Below, piece by piece: positions 18,001-26,996 of a DNA stretch of 64,000 nucleotides. Positions within the stretch are counted from its first letter, which is position 1, and the number at the start of each line of letters is the position of its first letter. Position numbers and translations under genes: made by a program. The stretch spans positions 124,001-188,000 of the forward strand of contig NZ_BMML01000022.1 in NCBI RefSeq assembly GCF_014645815.1, given 5' to 3'. This DNA is from Streptomyces fuscichromogenes (GTDB taxonomy: Bacteria > Actinomycetota > Actinomycetes > Streptomycetales > Streptomycetaceae). Under the pieces are notes generated by a model, which was given only the letters and a program-made list of their open reading frames with translations, ran no database searches and was not told the DNA's origin.

Positions 18001-18016
18001 GGAAGGGACGGGTGTG

Positions 18017-18766
18017 ATGAAGGCGAGACTGGGCGGCCGGGTGGCCCTGGTCACCGGTGCGACCGGAGGCATCGGAGACGCCGTCGTACGACGGCTCGCG
18101 GCCGAGGGCGCCACGGTGGTGGTGACGGACGTCGACGCGGAGAGCTGCGAGAAGCTCGCCGACGAGGTCGCGGGCGGGGCCGTCGGGCTGGCGCTGGACG
18201 TGAGTGACGAGTCGGCCTGGGAGGCGGTCGTGGACCGGGTGACCGGTCGGCTCGGCTCTCTCTCCGTGCTGGTGAACAACGCCGGTATCGCCGCGATGCG
18301 CTCCGTCGAGACGGAGACCCGGGAGTCCTGGGACCAGGTGATCGGCGTGACCCAGACCGGTGTCTGGCTCGGCATGAAGCACGCCGGTGCCGCCATCGAG
18401 CGTTCGGGGGGCGGCTCGGTCGTCAACGTCGCGTCGATCTTCGGTACGGTCGGCGGTTTCGGCTCCCAGTTCTCGTACCACGCGGCCAAGGGCGCCGTGC
18501 GTCTCATGACGAAGAACGCCGCGCTGCACTGGGCGGGGCGCGGCGTCCGGGTCAACTCCCTGCATCCCGGTTTCATCGAGACACCCCGGTCCCGTGAACT
18601 GTGGCGGGGTACGCCTCGGTTGGCCGCGATGCTCGACGGCACGCCGCTCGGCCGGCTCGGTACGCCCGAGGAGGTCGCGGCGGCCGTGGCGTTCCTGGCC
18701 TCCGACGACGCGAGCTTCATGACCGGCTCGGAGCTGTACGTCGACGGAGGCTGGACGGCACGTTAA
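18017..18766 (+). CDS. SDR-family oxidoreductase
   Basis: A 249-aa classical SDR with TGATGGIG (residues 14-21), VNNAG, the Ser in NVASIFG and YHAAK; the C-terminal DGGWTAR is typical. TDVDAES predicts NAD(H). It is the second gene of the 17197 operon. Its TAA at 18764-18766 overlaps the stop of the convergent MBL gene: both stops are shared in the tetranucleotide TTAA. Likely a beta-hydroxyacyl-CoA or ring-alcohol dehydrogenase of the cluster; substrate inferred only from context. Confidence 0.9.
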   Translation: MKARLGGRVALVTGATGGIGDAVVRRLAAEGATVVVTDVDAESCEKLADEVAGGAVGLALDVSDESAWEAVVDRVTGRLGSLSVLVNNAGIAAMRSVETETRESWDQVIGVTQTGVWLGMKHAGAAIERSGGGSVVNVASIFGTVGGFGSQFSYHAAKGAVRLMTKNAALHWAGRGVRVNSLHPGFIETPRSRELWRGTPRLAAMLDGTPLGRLGTPEEVAAAVAFLASDDASFMTGSELYVDGGWTAR

Positions 18767-19830
18767 CCGGCGGCGGTCCGCGGGGACGCGGTGTAGCGGT
18801 CGACGCCGTCGGCCGACCGGGTGCGCCGGGCGTGGCCGCGGGCCGCCAGTACGTCGAGGTGAGCCGCGGTCTCGTTGACCGCGAGCATCTGGTTGAAGGC
18901 GTCCAGGTCGGTGAAGGGCACCTTGCGCCGCGTCCACCCCAACTCGCCGGCCACGTCGTGGGCGTCGAGCGTACGGTCGGCGAGGACCGCCCGGGTCTGG
19001 GCGAGCCGGTCGTCGTGATGGGCCAGCAACTCCCCGACCCTGCTGTGCACACTGTCGGACACCGGGCCGTGCGCGGGCAGCAGCCGGGCGTCCGTGAGCG
19101 TCGTCAGCATGCGCAGCGAGTCGAGGTAGTCGCCCAACGGCAGTTCGGCAGGGCCGAGTTCGAAGCCGATCGACGGGGTGATGTGGGGCAGGACGTGGTC
19201 CCCGGAGAACAGCAGGCCCCGGGCCCGGTCCAGGTAGACGACGTGTCCCCGGGTGTGGCCCGGGGTCGGGATGACCTGCAACCTCGCGTCGCCGAACCGG
19301 AGTTCCTCCGCCTCCAGCCAGCGGTCCGGGGCCTCCCACACCCTCGGGTCGAAGTCACCGTGGTCCATCGCGGCCACCCGTTCGGCGAGTTCGCCCGCGC
19401 CGGCCCGCGTCAGTGTCTCCAGCGAACCGGCCGGCTGCGTCGTACGCAGTGATCCGAGCAGTTCCAGGCCGCGGCGTTCGCCGGAGCCCAGGTAGACCCG
19501 GGAGCCGAGCAGCCTGCGCAGCGTCACGGCCTGGGTGTAGTGGTCGCGGTGGATGTGGGTGACCAGGATGTGGCTGATCTCGCCGAGGTCGTGGCCGATC
19601 CCGGCGAGCGCCTCCTCCAGTGCCGTGCGGGACTCGGGGATCGACCAGCCCCCGTCGATCAGGACCAGCCCGTCCGCGAGGCCTTCCAGCGCGTACACGT
19701 TGACCGCCCGCAGTCCGTCGTCCGGCAGCGGGAGCGGGATGCGGTGGACGCCGGGCCGTACGGTCTCGGCTCCCGCCTCCGCCCACCGGCCGCGGTCGAA
19801 GCGGGAGGTGCGGGTCGTGGGGGTGGTCAT
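18763..19830 (-). CDS. MBL-fold metallo-hydrolase
   Basis: A 355-aa protein of the metallo-beta-lactamase superfamily, with the metal-binding motif HIHRDH at residues 92-97, PGHTRGHVVYL, FSGDHVL and a later LLPAHGP His. The C-terminal 90 residues add a helical, winged-helix-like extension seen in LACTB2-type proteins. Members hydrolyse thioesters or lactones among others, so CoA-thioester or ring-lactone hydrolysis is plausible. Its ATG overlaps the stop of the CoA ligase upstream (ATGA, 19827-19830), so it is translationally coupled. Confidence 0.9.
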   Translation of the reverse strand: MTTPTTRTSRFDRGRWAEAGAETVRPGVHRIPLPLPDDGLRAVNVYALEGLADGLVLIDGGWSIPESRTALEEALAGIGHDLGEISHILVTHIHRDHYTQAVTLRRLLGSRVYLGSGERRGLELLGSLRTTQPAGSLETLTRAGAGELAERVAAMDHGDFDPRVWEAPDRWLEAEELRFGDARLQVIPTPGHTRGHVVYLDRARGLLFSGDHVLPHITPSIGFELGPAELPLGDYLDSLRMLTTLTDARLLPAHGPVSDSVHSRVGELLAHHDDRLAQTRAVLADRTLDAHDVAGELGWTRRKVPFTDLDAFNQMLAVNETAAHLDVLAARGHARRTRSADGVDRYTASPRTAAG

Positions 19831-21386
19831 GCGTCTCCTTGCCGGTGCGGTTGCGGGGCCGGCACCGGGGAGAGCCCGGTGCGCAGCTCGTGTGCGAGTC
19901 TGCGGGCCCCGGGGCGGTCGAGCTTGCCCACCGTGGTCTGGGGCAGCTCGGCCACCGTGAAGGCGAACTCGGGCCACTTGGCCTTGGACAGGCCGGTGCG
20001 GTCGAGGTGTGCGGTGATGTCGCCGAGGCCGATGCCGTCGTGGCCGTCCTCCGTGACCACGAGCACGGCCGCCCGTTCGCCGAGCAGCGGGTCCGGTACG
20101 GGCACCACACATGCGCGGGCGACCCCCGGGTGGGCGGCGACGGCGCGTTCGATCTCCGTGATGTCGAGGTTGCGGCCGCCCCGGATGATGACGTCCTTCT
20201 CCCGGCCCATGACGGTGACCGTCCCGTCGTCGCCGGTCACCAGCAGGTCCCCGGTGGGGAGGAAACCGTCCTGGGTCAGAGCGGGCGGCTCGACCTTGCC
20301 GTCCCGGGCGTACCCCACGAACAGGGAGGGGCCGCGGACCTCGGCCCGGCCGGTCAGGCCAGGGCCGAGGACGCTGCCGTCGGCGCCGACCGCGCGCAAC
20401 TCGGTGCCGGGGAAGGGACGTCCGTCCCGGCCCAGCCGGATCTCCTCGGGGTCGCCGGGGCTCGGGGAGGTGTGCCCGAGGCATTCGGACATGCCGAAGA
20501 CGCGCAGGATCCGGGTCCCGAGCGAGCGTTCGGCACGGGCGAGGGCGCCGCGGTCCATGGGACCGCCGCCGACGGTGAGGGAGCGAACGCCTGCCAGGAC
20601 CCGTGATCCCGCGGCCGCGGAGCCCATCTGAAGTGCCATGGTCGGCACGCACATGGTCCACCGGACGTCGTTCGCGGACATCCGCGCCAGTGCCTCCTCG
20701 CGGTCCCAGCGGCCGCTGAGGACGAGCGGGCCGCCCAGCATCAGCGCCATGCCCACGCCGAAGCAGTAGGCGGCGGTCGAGGAGAGGGGCACGATCGCGG
20801 CCACCGCGTCGCCGTCGCGCAGCCCGTTGATCTCCGCGGTACGGGCGCACGCGTAGCGCAGGGCGCCCTCGGACTGGACCACCCCTTTGGGCCGCCCGGT
20901 GGAGCCGGAGGTGAGGCCGATGAACGTGCCGCCGGACCAGCGGGAGACATCGCGCGGGCCGTGGCCGGCGAGCACCTCCCAGCCGTCCAGGGCGCTGGCC
21001 GTCCGCACGTCCGCGACACCCGTCCCGGCAGCCGCGACGCCGTCCCGGGCCCGCCATGCCTTGGCCGCGGACGGTTCGGCGACGACGGCGTCGGGGCGGA
21101 TGTCCTCCAGCGCCGCCGCGAACTCGGCCTCGGTCGTGTGCCGGTTGACCAGGGCCAGGACCCCGCCGGTCAGCCCCACGGCGAGGGTCGCGGCGACGGT
21201 GCGCCAGGAGTTGTCGGCCTGGAGCAGTACGGTCCCGCCGGGCGCTCCGTCCGGTGCCATGGCCTCGGCCAGTTCGGCCGCGCGCGCCAGCAGGTCACGC
21301 GCGCCGTGCCGGCCGAAGTCGTCGACGACGGCTGTGAAGTCGGCGTTCTCCGCGCGTTCCTGGAACTCCCGCACTGTCTGTCGCAT
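19827..21386 (-). CDS. Acyl-CoA ligase (AMP-binding, ANL superfamily)
   Basis: A 519-aa adenylate-forming enzyme that activates a carboxylic acid to its CoA thioester with ATP. P-loop-like GLTSGSTGRPKGVV lies at residues 157-170, FGMSECLGHTSPSPG is the A5 region, PTGDLLVTGDDG the Asp of A7, GREKDVIIRGGRNLDITEIE is A8, and the catalytic Lys is in TTVGKLDRPG near the C-terminus. The N-terminal region is somewhat short for the family. It is the only ligase in the cluster and therefore the probable entry step, followed by the dehydrogenases at 25.8-32.8 kb. It is in an operon with the EthD and SnoaL-fold genes. Confidence 0.92.
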   Translation of the reverse strand: MRQTVREFQERAENADFTAVVDDFGRHGARDLLARAAELAEAMAPDGAPGGTVLLQADNSWRTVAATLAVGLTGGVLALVNRHTTEAEFAAALEDIRPDAVVAEPSAAKAWRARDGVAAAGTGVADVRTASALDGWEVLAGHGPRDVSRWSGGTFIGLTSGSTGRPKGVVQSEGALRYACARTAEINGLRDGDAVAAIVPLSSTAAYCFGVGMALMLGGPLVLSGRWDREEALARMSANDVRWTMCVPTMALQMGSAAAGSRVLAGVRSLTVGGGPMDRGALARAERSLGTRILRVFGMSECLGHTSPSPGDPEEIRLGRDGRPFPGTELRAVGADGSVLGPGLTGRAEVRGPSLFVGYARDGKVEPPALTQDGFLPTGDLLVTGDDGTVTVMGREKDVIIRGGRNLDITEIERAVAAHPGVARACVVPVPDPLLGERAAVLVVTEDGHDGIGLGDITAHLDRTGLSKAKWPEFAFTVAELPQTTVGKLDRPGARRLAHELRTGLSPVPAPQPHRQGDA

Positions 21387-21450
21387 CCGCTGCTTCCTCG
21401 CCTCTTCGCGCGAAAGGTGGTGGTGAATGTCCGGTCCCGGACGGGCGTGT

Positions 21451-21771
21451 TCAGCCCGGGTACAGCTCCGTCTCGCCGCCCATGACGGCGATCCGCCGGC
21501 CCCGCATGTCCCCGACCTGGGCGACCGCGGCCGCCCACTCGGGGCTGGCCAGTGCCGTGCGCAGGTCCTCGGCGGTGTCGAAGCCCAGGACGGAGACCCC
21601 GTCCCAGCCCTCGGAGCGCGGTTCGAGGGCCGTGTCGATGTCGGTGTGCCGCCAGGAGCGCAGTCCGGGCAGGACCCGGGTGAGTTCGGCGTGTTCGCCG
21701 CGCCACCAGCCGATGAACCGTTCGTGCGTCCACTCGGGCGGCCGGGCGGCCAGCAGGATCAGGTTGTACAT
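21451..21771 (-). CDS. EthD-like small protein
   Basis: A 106-aa dimeric alpha/beta-barrel-type protein: MYNLILLAARPPEWTHERFI, then WWRGEHAELTRVLPGLRSW, a pattern of the EthD family. Such proteins accompany cytochrome P450 or ring-modifying pathways and are sometimes needed for activity, but their chemistry is rarely known. It is 64 bp upstream of the ligase in the same operon. A role as isomerase or decarboxylase-like helper is possible. Confidence 0.8.
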   Translation of the reverse strand: MYNLILLAARPPEWTHERFIGWWRGEHAELTRVLPGLRSWRHTDIDTALEPRSEGWDGVSVLGFDTAEDLRTALASPEWAAAVAQVGDMRGRRIAVMGGETELYPG

Positions 21772-21790
21772 GGCGCCCTCCTCGGGCTTC

Positions 21791-22174
21791 TCAGGTGAAC
21801 AGCACCTCGGGCGAGCGTCCGATCATCAGGCGGCGCAGCCGGCCGGTGCCGTCGAGGCGGGCGCCCGCCACGAAGGTGGCCTCCGGCACCCCGGAGCGCC
21901 GTACCTCGCCGAGGAACAGTTCGTCGCGGCCCGCGGTGCTCGCGGTGAGCAGGTGGTGCGTGCGGACGCCCACCTCGCGCTGGGCGAGGTAGCCCGCCAG
22001 CTCGGCCCGGCCGCCGTGGAAGTCGGTCGCGCCGCCGCCACCGGTCGAGAAGAGGATGGAGAAGGAGAAGTCGTCGCTGATCAGGTCCAGGACGCGGTCG
22101 GCGTCCTCGCTGTCGAGGAGGGCGAACCACCGGGTCAGGAACGCCGCGGTGGACTGCGCGGCCGGGGCGGTCAC
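21791..22174 (-). CDS. SnoaL-like (NTF2-fold) protein
   Basis: A 127-aa protein of the NTF2/SnoaL fold: FLTRWFALLDSEDADRVLDL, then FHGGRAELAGYLAQRE. Related proteins are isomerases, cyclases, dehydratases or hydroxylases acting on ketosteroids, polyketides or limonene epoxide. The active-site set cannot be matched to one subfamily. It overlaps the next gene upstream by 4 bp (22171-22174), so the two SnoaL-fold proteins may form a heteromer. Confidence 0.8.
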   Translation of the reverse strand: MTAPAAQSTAAFLTRWFALLDSEDADRVLDLISDDFSFSILFSTGGGGATDFHGGRAELAGYLAQREVGVRTHHLLTASTAGRDELFLGEVRRSGVPEATFVAGARLDGTGRLRRLMIGRSPEVLFT

Positions 22175-22521
22175 GGCCGGTCCACGAGGTCGAAGTCGGT
22201 GGTGAAGAAGGACTGGTAGCGGGCCATCAGCCCGGCGGGCGAGATCCGCGCGGCGGAGAGGAACGCCCCCGTGGTGACGCCCTTCTCGACGACGAAGCCG
22301 TATGCCGTCTCCACATCGCCGTCGACCGCGAACCTCCTGATGTCATGGGTACGGTCCACGGCCTGGCGCCCCGCTATGTACGCGGCGAACTCCTCTCGGG
22401 AGGTCCCGCTCCGCTCGCCGCCCGGCAGGGCGATGAGGAAACGGAAGCCGGGCTCCACCAACTCCAGGGCCTTCTCCGGATCCTGGCCGTCCATACGGGC
22501 CATGTATGCGCGAAGCACCAT
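22171..22521 (-). CDS. SnoaL-like (NTF2-fold) protein
   Basis: A 116-aa protein with helical N-terminus (MVLRAYMARMDGQDPEKALE) and GFRFLIALPGG, the NTF2-fold pattern. ATG at 22521 has GGGAGAGGGA upstream; an upstream in-frame extension would run over the operator. It is the first gene of the minus operon running to the MBL gene (22521 to 18763). The operator copy at 22553-22570 is 32 bp before its start. Confidence 0.8.
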   Translation of the reverse strand: MVLRAYMARMDGQDPEKALELVEPGFRFLIALPGGERSGTSREEFAAYIAGRQAVDRTHDIRRFAVDGDVETAYGFVVEKGVTTGAFLSAARISPAGLMARYQSFFTTDFDLVDRP

Positions 22522-22552
22522 TGCCGATCCCTCTCCCTCGCACCCCTTGAAG

Positions 22553-22570
22553 CAACCTGAGTTCAGTTCA
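22553..22570. promoter_or_regulatory. Cluster operator, copy 2 (SnoaL-ligase operon)
   Basis: CAACCTGAGTTCAGTTCA: a perfect right half TCAGTTCA and 5 of 8 in the left half. A further overlapping half-site (TCAGTTTG) follows directly, so two repressor dimers could bind. Confidence 0.65.
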
Positions 22571-22626
22571 GTTTGACTGTAGGACGACCGCCCCGGCCCC
22601 GACAAGAGGCGGGACGGAGCCGGAGA

Positions 22627-23253
22627 CTATTCGGCGACCATGCGCACCACGCATCCCTCGATCATCTCGCTGATCTCGGCGAGGGGGATCGCTCCGGTCG
22701 GGCGGTACCAGCGCCAGACGCTGACGATCATGCCGAGCACGGACAGGCCGAGGGTGTGGGCGTCACGCAGCGGGAAGGCACCCTTGGACATGCCCCGCAT
22801 CAGCAGGTTCGTCCAGTCCCGTTCGACCATCTGCACCAGTTGGCGGGCCGCGACCCGCTCGGTCTCCTCCCGCTTGGACTTGCGGGGGTTGGCCAGCAGG
22901 GACATGTTGGCCTGGAGGATGCGCATCTGGCGGATCTCCTGCTCGCTGACCGCGAAGGCGGCGCGCACCGCCACGCGCACTTCCCCGACCGGCTCCGTCA
23001 GGTCCCTGGTGGCCTCGACGAACTGGTCGTGGGAGCGCTGGAGCTCCAGGCGCATGATGGTGAGCAGGCAGTGGGCCTTCGACTCGAAGTAGTGGTAGAG
23101 CGCGGTCTGCCCGATGCCGACCCGGTCGGCCACCTCTGACCACTTGGTGCTCTCGTAGCCGTCCTCCCCGAACCGCTCCACCGCCGCCACCAGGATGGCC
23201 GCCCGCTTCGACCTGGGCCCCTCCTCCGGATCCACGATCCGTGCCCTTGCCAT
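22627..23253 (-). CDS. TetR-family regulator, candidate repressor of the catabolic cluster
   Basis: A 208-aa repressor. The HTH covers residues 17-62 (STKWSEVADRVGIGQTALYHYFESK). The C-terminal domain contains NPRKSKREETERVAARQLVQ and is TetR_C-like, a type often controlling acyl-CoA or fatty-acid-type catabolism. It is the only DNA-binding regulator within 17-41 kb and lies between two operons carrying the shared operator, so it is the best candidate to bind it. Start ATG at 23253. A degenerate half-site CAAGTTCA lies at 23314-23321 in its own promoter. Confidence 0.9.
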   Translation of the reverse strand: MARARIVDPEEGPRSKRAAILVAAVERFGEDGYESTKWSEVADRVGIGQTALYHYFESKAHCLLTIMRLELQRSHDQFVEATRDLTEPVGEVRVAVRAAFAVSEQEIRQMRILQANMSLLANPRKSKREETERVAARQLVQMVERDWTNLLMRGMSKGAFPLRDAHTLGLSVLGMIVSVWRWYRPTGAIPLAEISEMIEGCVVRMVAE

Positions 23254-23369
23254 CGCCACTCCCTCTCTTCCCCGGCCGGTTCCGGTCGCCGTCCGGTCGT
23301 CCGAGAGTAGACCCAAGTTCAGGTTGGCTTCGAATCGACGGGACGCGAGCCCGTGGGCGCCCCCGCTCC

Positions 23370-24158
23370 TCATCGCGTCGCGGCCCGCGCGAAGTCCGGC
23401 CGCCGCCGGCCGAAGAACGCGGTCATGCCCTCCTGCCCCTCCCCGGACACCGCGGCGGCGGCCAGCCGGCGGGCCTCCGCGTCGAGCTGTTCGTCCAGCC
23501 CGGCCGAGAACGCGCCGGCGACCAGGCGCCGGGTCACGCCGTACGCCCCGGTGGCCCCGCGCGCCAGGGTCCTCGCGGCGTCCGCGGCCTCCTCCCGGAG
23601 CCGCTCCGCGGCGACGACCCTGCTCACCAGCCCGATCTCCAGTGCTTCCCCGGCGGGCACCCGCCGGTTGGTCAGCAGCAGGTCCAGCGCCCGCTTGGGG
23701 CCGACGAGACGGGGCAGCAGCCAGCTCACCCCGGCGTCCGGCGAGTACCCGATCGCGGTGTACGCGGCCGTGAATCCGGCGTCCGCGGCGGCGAACCCGA
23801 GGTCGGCGGCGATCGCGAGCCCGAGTCCGGCCCCGGCGACGGCTCCCTGTACGGCCGCGACCAGCGGCGCGTCCAGCCCGGCGAAGATCCGCAGCGCCCC
23901 GTGCAGCGCGTCGGTGACCTCGGTGAGATGCCCGGCCAGCAGTTCCCTGGGCAGGGCGCCGAACTCCTTCAGGTCGCCGCCCACGCAGAAGGAGCTCCCC
24001 CGCCCGGTGAGCAGCACCGCCCGCACCCGGTCCGCCTCGCACTCCCGCGCGGCCGCCAGCAGCCCCCTGGCCATCGCCAGGTCGATCGCGTTGCCCGAGC
24101 CCCGGCACATCTCGACGTGGGCCACCCCGTCGTCGTCGATCCCGACCGTGACCCTCAT
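23370..24158 (-). CDS. Enoyl-CoA hydratase/isomerase family protein, PaaG-like
   Basis: A 262-aa crotonase-fold enzyme with an oxyanion region (GGDLKEFG; GAVAGAGLGLAIAADL). The hydratase Glu of the GGG-E-L motif is replaced by Gly, while YSPDAGVSWLLPRLVG contains the Asp typical of PaaG-type isomerases. That predicts double-bond isomerisation rather than hydration. It is the last gene of the long minus operon from 31533; its ATG overlaps the stop of the SDR upstream by 4 bp (24155-24158). Confidence 0.88.
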   Translation of the reverse strand: MRVTVGIDDDGVAHVEMCRGSGNAIDLAMARGLLAAARECEADRVRAVLLTGRGSSFCVGGDLKEFGALPRELLAGHLTEVTDALHGALRIFAGLDAPLVAAVQGAVAGAGLGLAIAADLGFAAADAGFTAAYTAIGYSPDAGVSWLLPRLVGPKRALDLLLTNRRVPAGEALEIGLVSRVVAAERLREEAADAARTLARGATGAYGVTRRLVAGAFSAGLDEQLDAEARRLAAAAVSGEGQEGMTAFFGRRRPDFARAATR

Positions 24159-24925
24159 CGCGCCGTCCACCCGCCGTCCACGGTGAGCACCTGGCCGGTG
24201 CAGTACGAGGACGCGTCCGAGGCCAGGTAGAGCAGCGCGCCGTCGAGTTCGCCGGGTGCGCCGCCGCGCCCGAGCATCGTGCCGCGCTCCACCCAGCGCC
24301 GGGAGCGCTCGTCGGCGAACAGCCCGTCGGTCATCTCGGAGCGGAACCAGCCGGGGGCGAGCGCGTTCACCCGTACCCCCGCCCCTCCCCACTGCCCGGC
24401 CAGCTCGCGTGTCAGCCCGAGGAGCCCGGCCTTGGAGGCGGCGTAGGCGGCCCCGCCGAGCGGGGCACCGGAGACGAGCCCGAGGACCGACGAGACGTTG
24501 ACGACCGATCTCGTACGGTCATGACCGCGCCGTGCCTCGGCGAGCAGCCGGGCCAGGTGGAACGGTGCCACGAGGTTGACGGCCAGGACGGCCGCGAAGT
24601 CACCGGGGCTCTCGTCCCGCGCCCGTACGGCACCGGCCGCCCCCGCGTTGTTGACCAGCACGTCGAGCCTGCCGGTGTGCTCGAAGGCGGTCTCGGTCAG
24701 CCGGACGCGGTCCGCTTCCCTCGCCACGTCGCAGACGACGGGGTGGATGCGCGGGTCGGCGGCGGCCAGTTCCGTCAGCCGGTCCAGTCGCCTGGCGGCC
24801 GCGAACACGGTGGCCCCCGCGGCCGCGAGCACCGCGGCGAAACGCGCGCCCAGCCCCGACGAGGCCCCGGTGACCACGGCCGTCCGGCCTTCGAGCGAGA
24901 ACAGGTCCGCGCCCGCGCCGGTCAT
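24155..24925 (-). CDS. SDR-family oxidoreductase
   Basis: A 256-aa classical SDR: TGASSGLG near residue 19, AARRLDRL (NADP(H) type), VNNAGAAG, NVSS and YAASK, ending DGGWTAR. Overlaps both neighbours by 4 bp, so it is translationally coupled in the operon of dehydrogenases. Likely a beta-hydroxyacyl-CoA or ring-ketone oxidoreductase by context. Confidence 0.9.
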   Translation of the reverse strand: MTGAGADLFSLEGRTAVVTGASSGLGARFAAVLAAAGATVFAAARRLDRLTELAAADPRIHPVVCDVAREADRVRLTETAFEHTGRLDVLVNNAGAAGAVRARDESPGDFAAVLAVNLVAPFHLARLLAEARRGHDRTRSVVNVSSVLGLVSGAPLGGAAYAASKAGLLGLTRELAGQWGGAGVRVNALAPGWFRSEMTDGLFADERSRRWVERGTMLGRGGAPGELDGALLYLASDASSYCTGQVLTVDGGWTAR

Positions 24926-25773
24926 CCTTCCACCCCGATCGGCAGCGCGGTCGCCCCGCCGTCCAGGACCAGCGTCTGGCCGGTCATCCAGGACGAGGCC
25001 CCGGACGCGAGGAACACGGCCGCGTTCGCCACGTCCTCGACCGTTCCCAGCCTGCGCAGGGGGAGCTTCGCGGTCAGGATCGGTTCTCGCGGTTCCCAGA
25101 CGGCCCGCGCCAGTTCGGTCTTGATCAGGCCGGGCGCGATGGCGTTCACCCGGGCGTGCGGCCCGAGTTCGTAGGCGAGCTGCCGGGTGAGGTGGAGCAT
25201 CGCCGCCTTGGTGGCGTTGTACCAGCCGATGTACGGATCGACGACCAGGCCGCCCACGGAGGCGATGTTGACGACGGCTCCCCCGTGCTCCCGCATCCAC
25301 GCCCGCCAGGCGCACCGGGTCCAGAGGACCATGCCGTACTGGTTGACCTCCACGGTCTTCCGCGCACGCGGTGGGTCGAGGTCGAGAAGGGGGCCCATGT
25401 ACGGGTTGGTGGCCGCGTTGTTGACGAGCACGTCGAGTCGGCCGAACCGGTCCATGGTCTCCTCGGCACACCGTTCGGCGTCCTCCGGCCGGCCCGCGTG
25501 CGCGACCACCTCGTGCACCTCGCCGTCGCCCTCGACCCGCAGCAACTCCTCGCGCGCGGCGGCCAGTCCGTCGGGTTTGCGGGCGGCGATCACCACATGG
25601 GCGCCCGCCTCCCGGTACGCCTTCGCGATGCCGAGCCCGATCCCCCGGGAGCCGCCGGTGATCACGGCCACCCGCCCGTCCAGTGCCCGTGCGTCCGATG
25701 CCTGTGCCTTCGGTGCCGGTGCGCTCGGTGCCTGTGCGTTCGGTGCCGGTGCGTTCGGTGCCTGTGCGTTCAT
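24922..25773 (-). CDS. SDR-family oxidoreductase with repeat-encoded N-terminus
   Basis: A 283-aa SDR. Residues 1-28 are a low-complexity Ala/Pro tail made of five-residue units such as NAQAP, NAPAP and SAPAP, encoded by a 15-bp tandem repeat. The true domain starts at DGRVAVITGGSRGIG; VNNAA, NIASVG and YNATK are present. AARKPDG suggests NADP(H). The gene overlaps the acyl-CoA dehydrogenase upstream by 4 bp (25770-25773), fixing ATG 25773 as the start, so the tail is translated. Confidence 0.9.
   Translation of the reverse strand: MNAQAPNAPAPNAQAPSAPAPKAQASDARALDGRVAVITGGSRGIGLGIAKAYREAGAHVVIAARKPDGLAAAREELLRVEGDGEVHEVVAHAGRPEDAERCAEETMDRFGRLDVLVNNAATNPYMGPLLDLDPPRARKTVEVNQYGMVLWTRCAWRAWMREHGGAVVNIASVGGLVVDPYIGWYNATKAAMLHLTRQLAYELGPHARVNAIAPGLIKTELARAVWEPREPILTAKLPLRRLGTVEDVANAAVFLASGASSWMTGQTLVLDGGATALPIGVEG
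25697..25771. repeat. 15-bp tandem repeat in an SDR gene
   Basis: About five copies of TCGGTGCCKGTGCGT and variants (plus strand), each coding five residues of the disordered N-terminal tail. Copy-number change would keep the frame, so the tail can vary in length between strains. Confidence 0.8.
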
Positions 25774-26984
25774 GCCGACTCCTCCGGGTACCTGGCCAGT
25801 TCGCGCCGGGCGACGGTGCGCAGATGCACCTCGTCCGGTCCGTCGGCGATCCGCAGCGCCCGGGTGATGGCGTACAGGCGCGCCAGCACGGTGTCGTCGC
25901 TGACCCCGGCCGCCCCGTGTGCCTGCACCGCCCGGTCGACCACCCGGTGGGCCACCTCCAGCGCGGCCACCTTGATCGCGGCGACCTCGGTACGGGCGGC
26001 AGCGTTGCCCGAGGTGTCCATCAGCCAGGCCGACTTCAGGACCAGCAGGCGCAGTTGCTCGATCTCGATGCGGCTGCGGGCGATCCACTCGCGTACGACG
26101 CCCTGTTCGGCGAGCGGCCCGCCGAAGGCGCTGCGGGTCAGGGTCCGGCGGCACATCAGCTCCAGGGCCCGCTCGGCGATTCCGACCGCGCGCATGGCGT
26201 AGTGCATGCGGCCCGGCCCCAACCGCCCCTGGGCCAGGGCGAATCCCTCCCCCTCGCCGCCGAGCAGCGCGGACCCGGGCACCCGCACGTCCTCGAACAG
26301 GACGTCGCCGTGGCCGCAGCGGTCGGTGTAGCCGAACATCGGCAGATCGCGCAGGACCGTGATGCCGGGGGTCTCGCGCGGGATCAGCAGCATGCTCTGC
26401 TGCCGGTAGGCGGGCGCCTCCGGGTCGGAGACCCCCATCAGGATGATCAGTCGGCAGTCCGGGTCGAGGATCCCCGAGGTGTACCACTTGTGCCCGTCGA
26501 CGACGTACTCGTCACCGTCCCTGGTGATGCGGGTACGGATGTTGCGTGCGTCGGAACTGGCCACCTCCGGCTCGGTCATGGCGAAGCAGGAGCGGATCTC
26601 GGCGGTCAGGAGCGGTCGCAGCCAGCGGTCCTGCTGTTCCGGTGTGCCGTAGAGGGCGAGGAGTTCCATGTTGCCGGTGTCCGGGGCCGAGCAGTTGAAG
26701 ACCTCGGGGCCGATGACGGAGCGGCCCGCGAGCTCGGCGAGTGGCGCGTACTCCAGGTTGGTGAGGCCCGCGCCCCGGTCGCCGTGGGCGAGGAAGAGGT
26801 TCCACAGCCCCTCGGCACGCGCCTTCTCCTTCAGCTCCCGCATGACCGGCGGGAGTCGGTGCGGGTCGTCGGCTTCGGCGAGCTGGCGGTCGTGGACGGC
26901 TTCGGCGGGCAGGACGTGTTCCGCCATGAACGCGGCCATGCGCGAGCGGAGTTCCTCGGCCCTCGGAGAGAGTCCGAAATCCAT
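25770..26984 (-). CDS. Acyl-CoA dehydrogenase (ACAD10/11-like)
   Basis: A 404-aa flavoprotein that introduces an alpha,beta double bond into an acyl-CoA. AMTEPEVASSDARNI and the following HKWYTSGILDP bind FAD; RSAFGGPLAEQGVVREWIA and VQAHGAAGVSDDT are the C-terminal flavin/dimer elements, and LARLYAITRALRIADGPDEV ends the domain. This is the subfamily usually paired with an APH-fold partner, which is encoded immediately upstream at 26997. Length is normal. It is in the long minus operon. Confidence 0.93.
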   Translation of the reverse strand: MDFGLSPRAEELRSRMAAFMAEHVLPAEAVHDRQLAEADDPHRLPPVMRELKEKARAEGLWNLFLAHGDRGAGLTNLEYAPLAELAGRSVIGPEVFNCSAPDTGNMELLALYGTPEQQDRWLRPLLTAEIRSCFAMTEPEVASSDARNIRTRITRDGDEYVVDGHKWYTSGILDPDCRLIILMGVSDPEAPAYRQQSMLLIPRETPGITVLRDLPMFGYTDRCGHGDVLFEDVRVPGSALLGGEGEGFALAQGRLGPGRMHYAMRAVGIAERALELMCRRTLTRSAFGGPLAEQGVVREWIARSRIEIEQLRLLVLKSAWLMDTSGNAAARTEVAAIKVAALEVAHRVVDRAVQAHGAAGVSDDTVLARLYAITRALRIADGPDEVHLRTVARRELARYPEESA

Positions 26985-26996
26985 GGTGCGGCTCCT

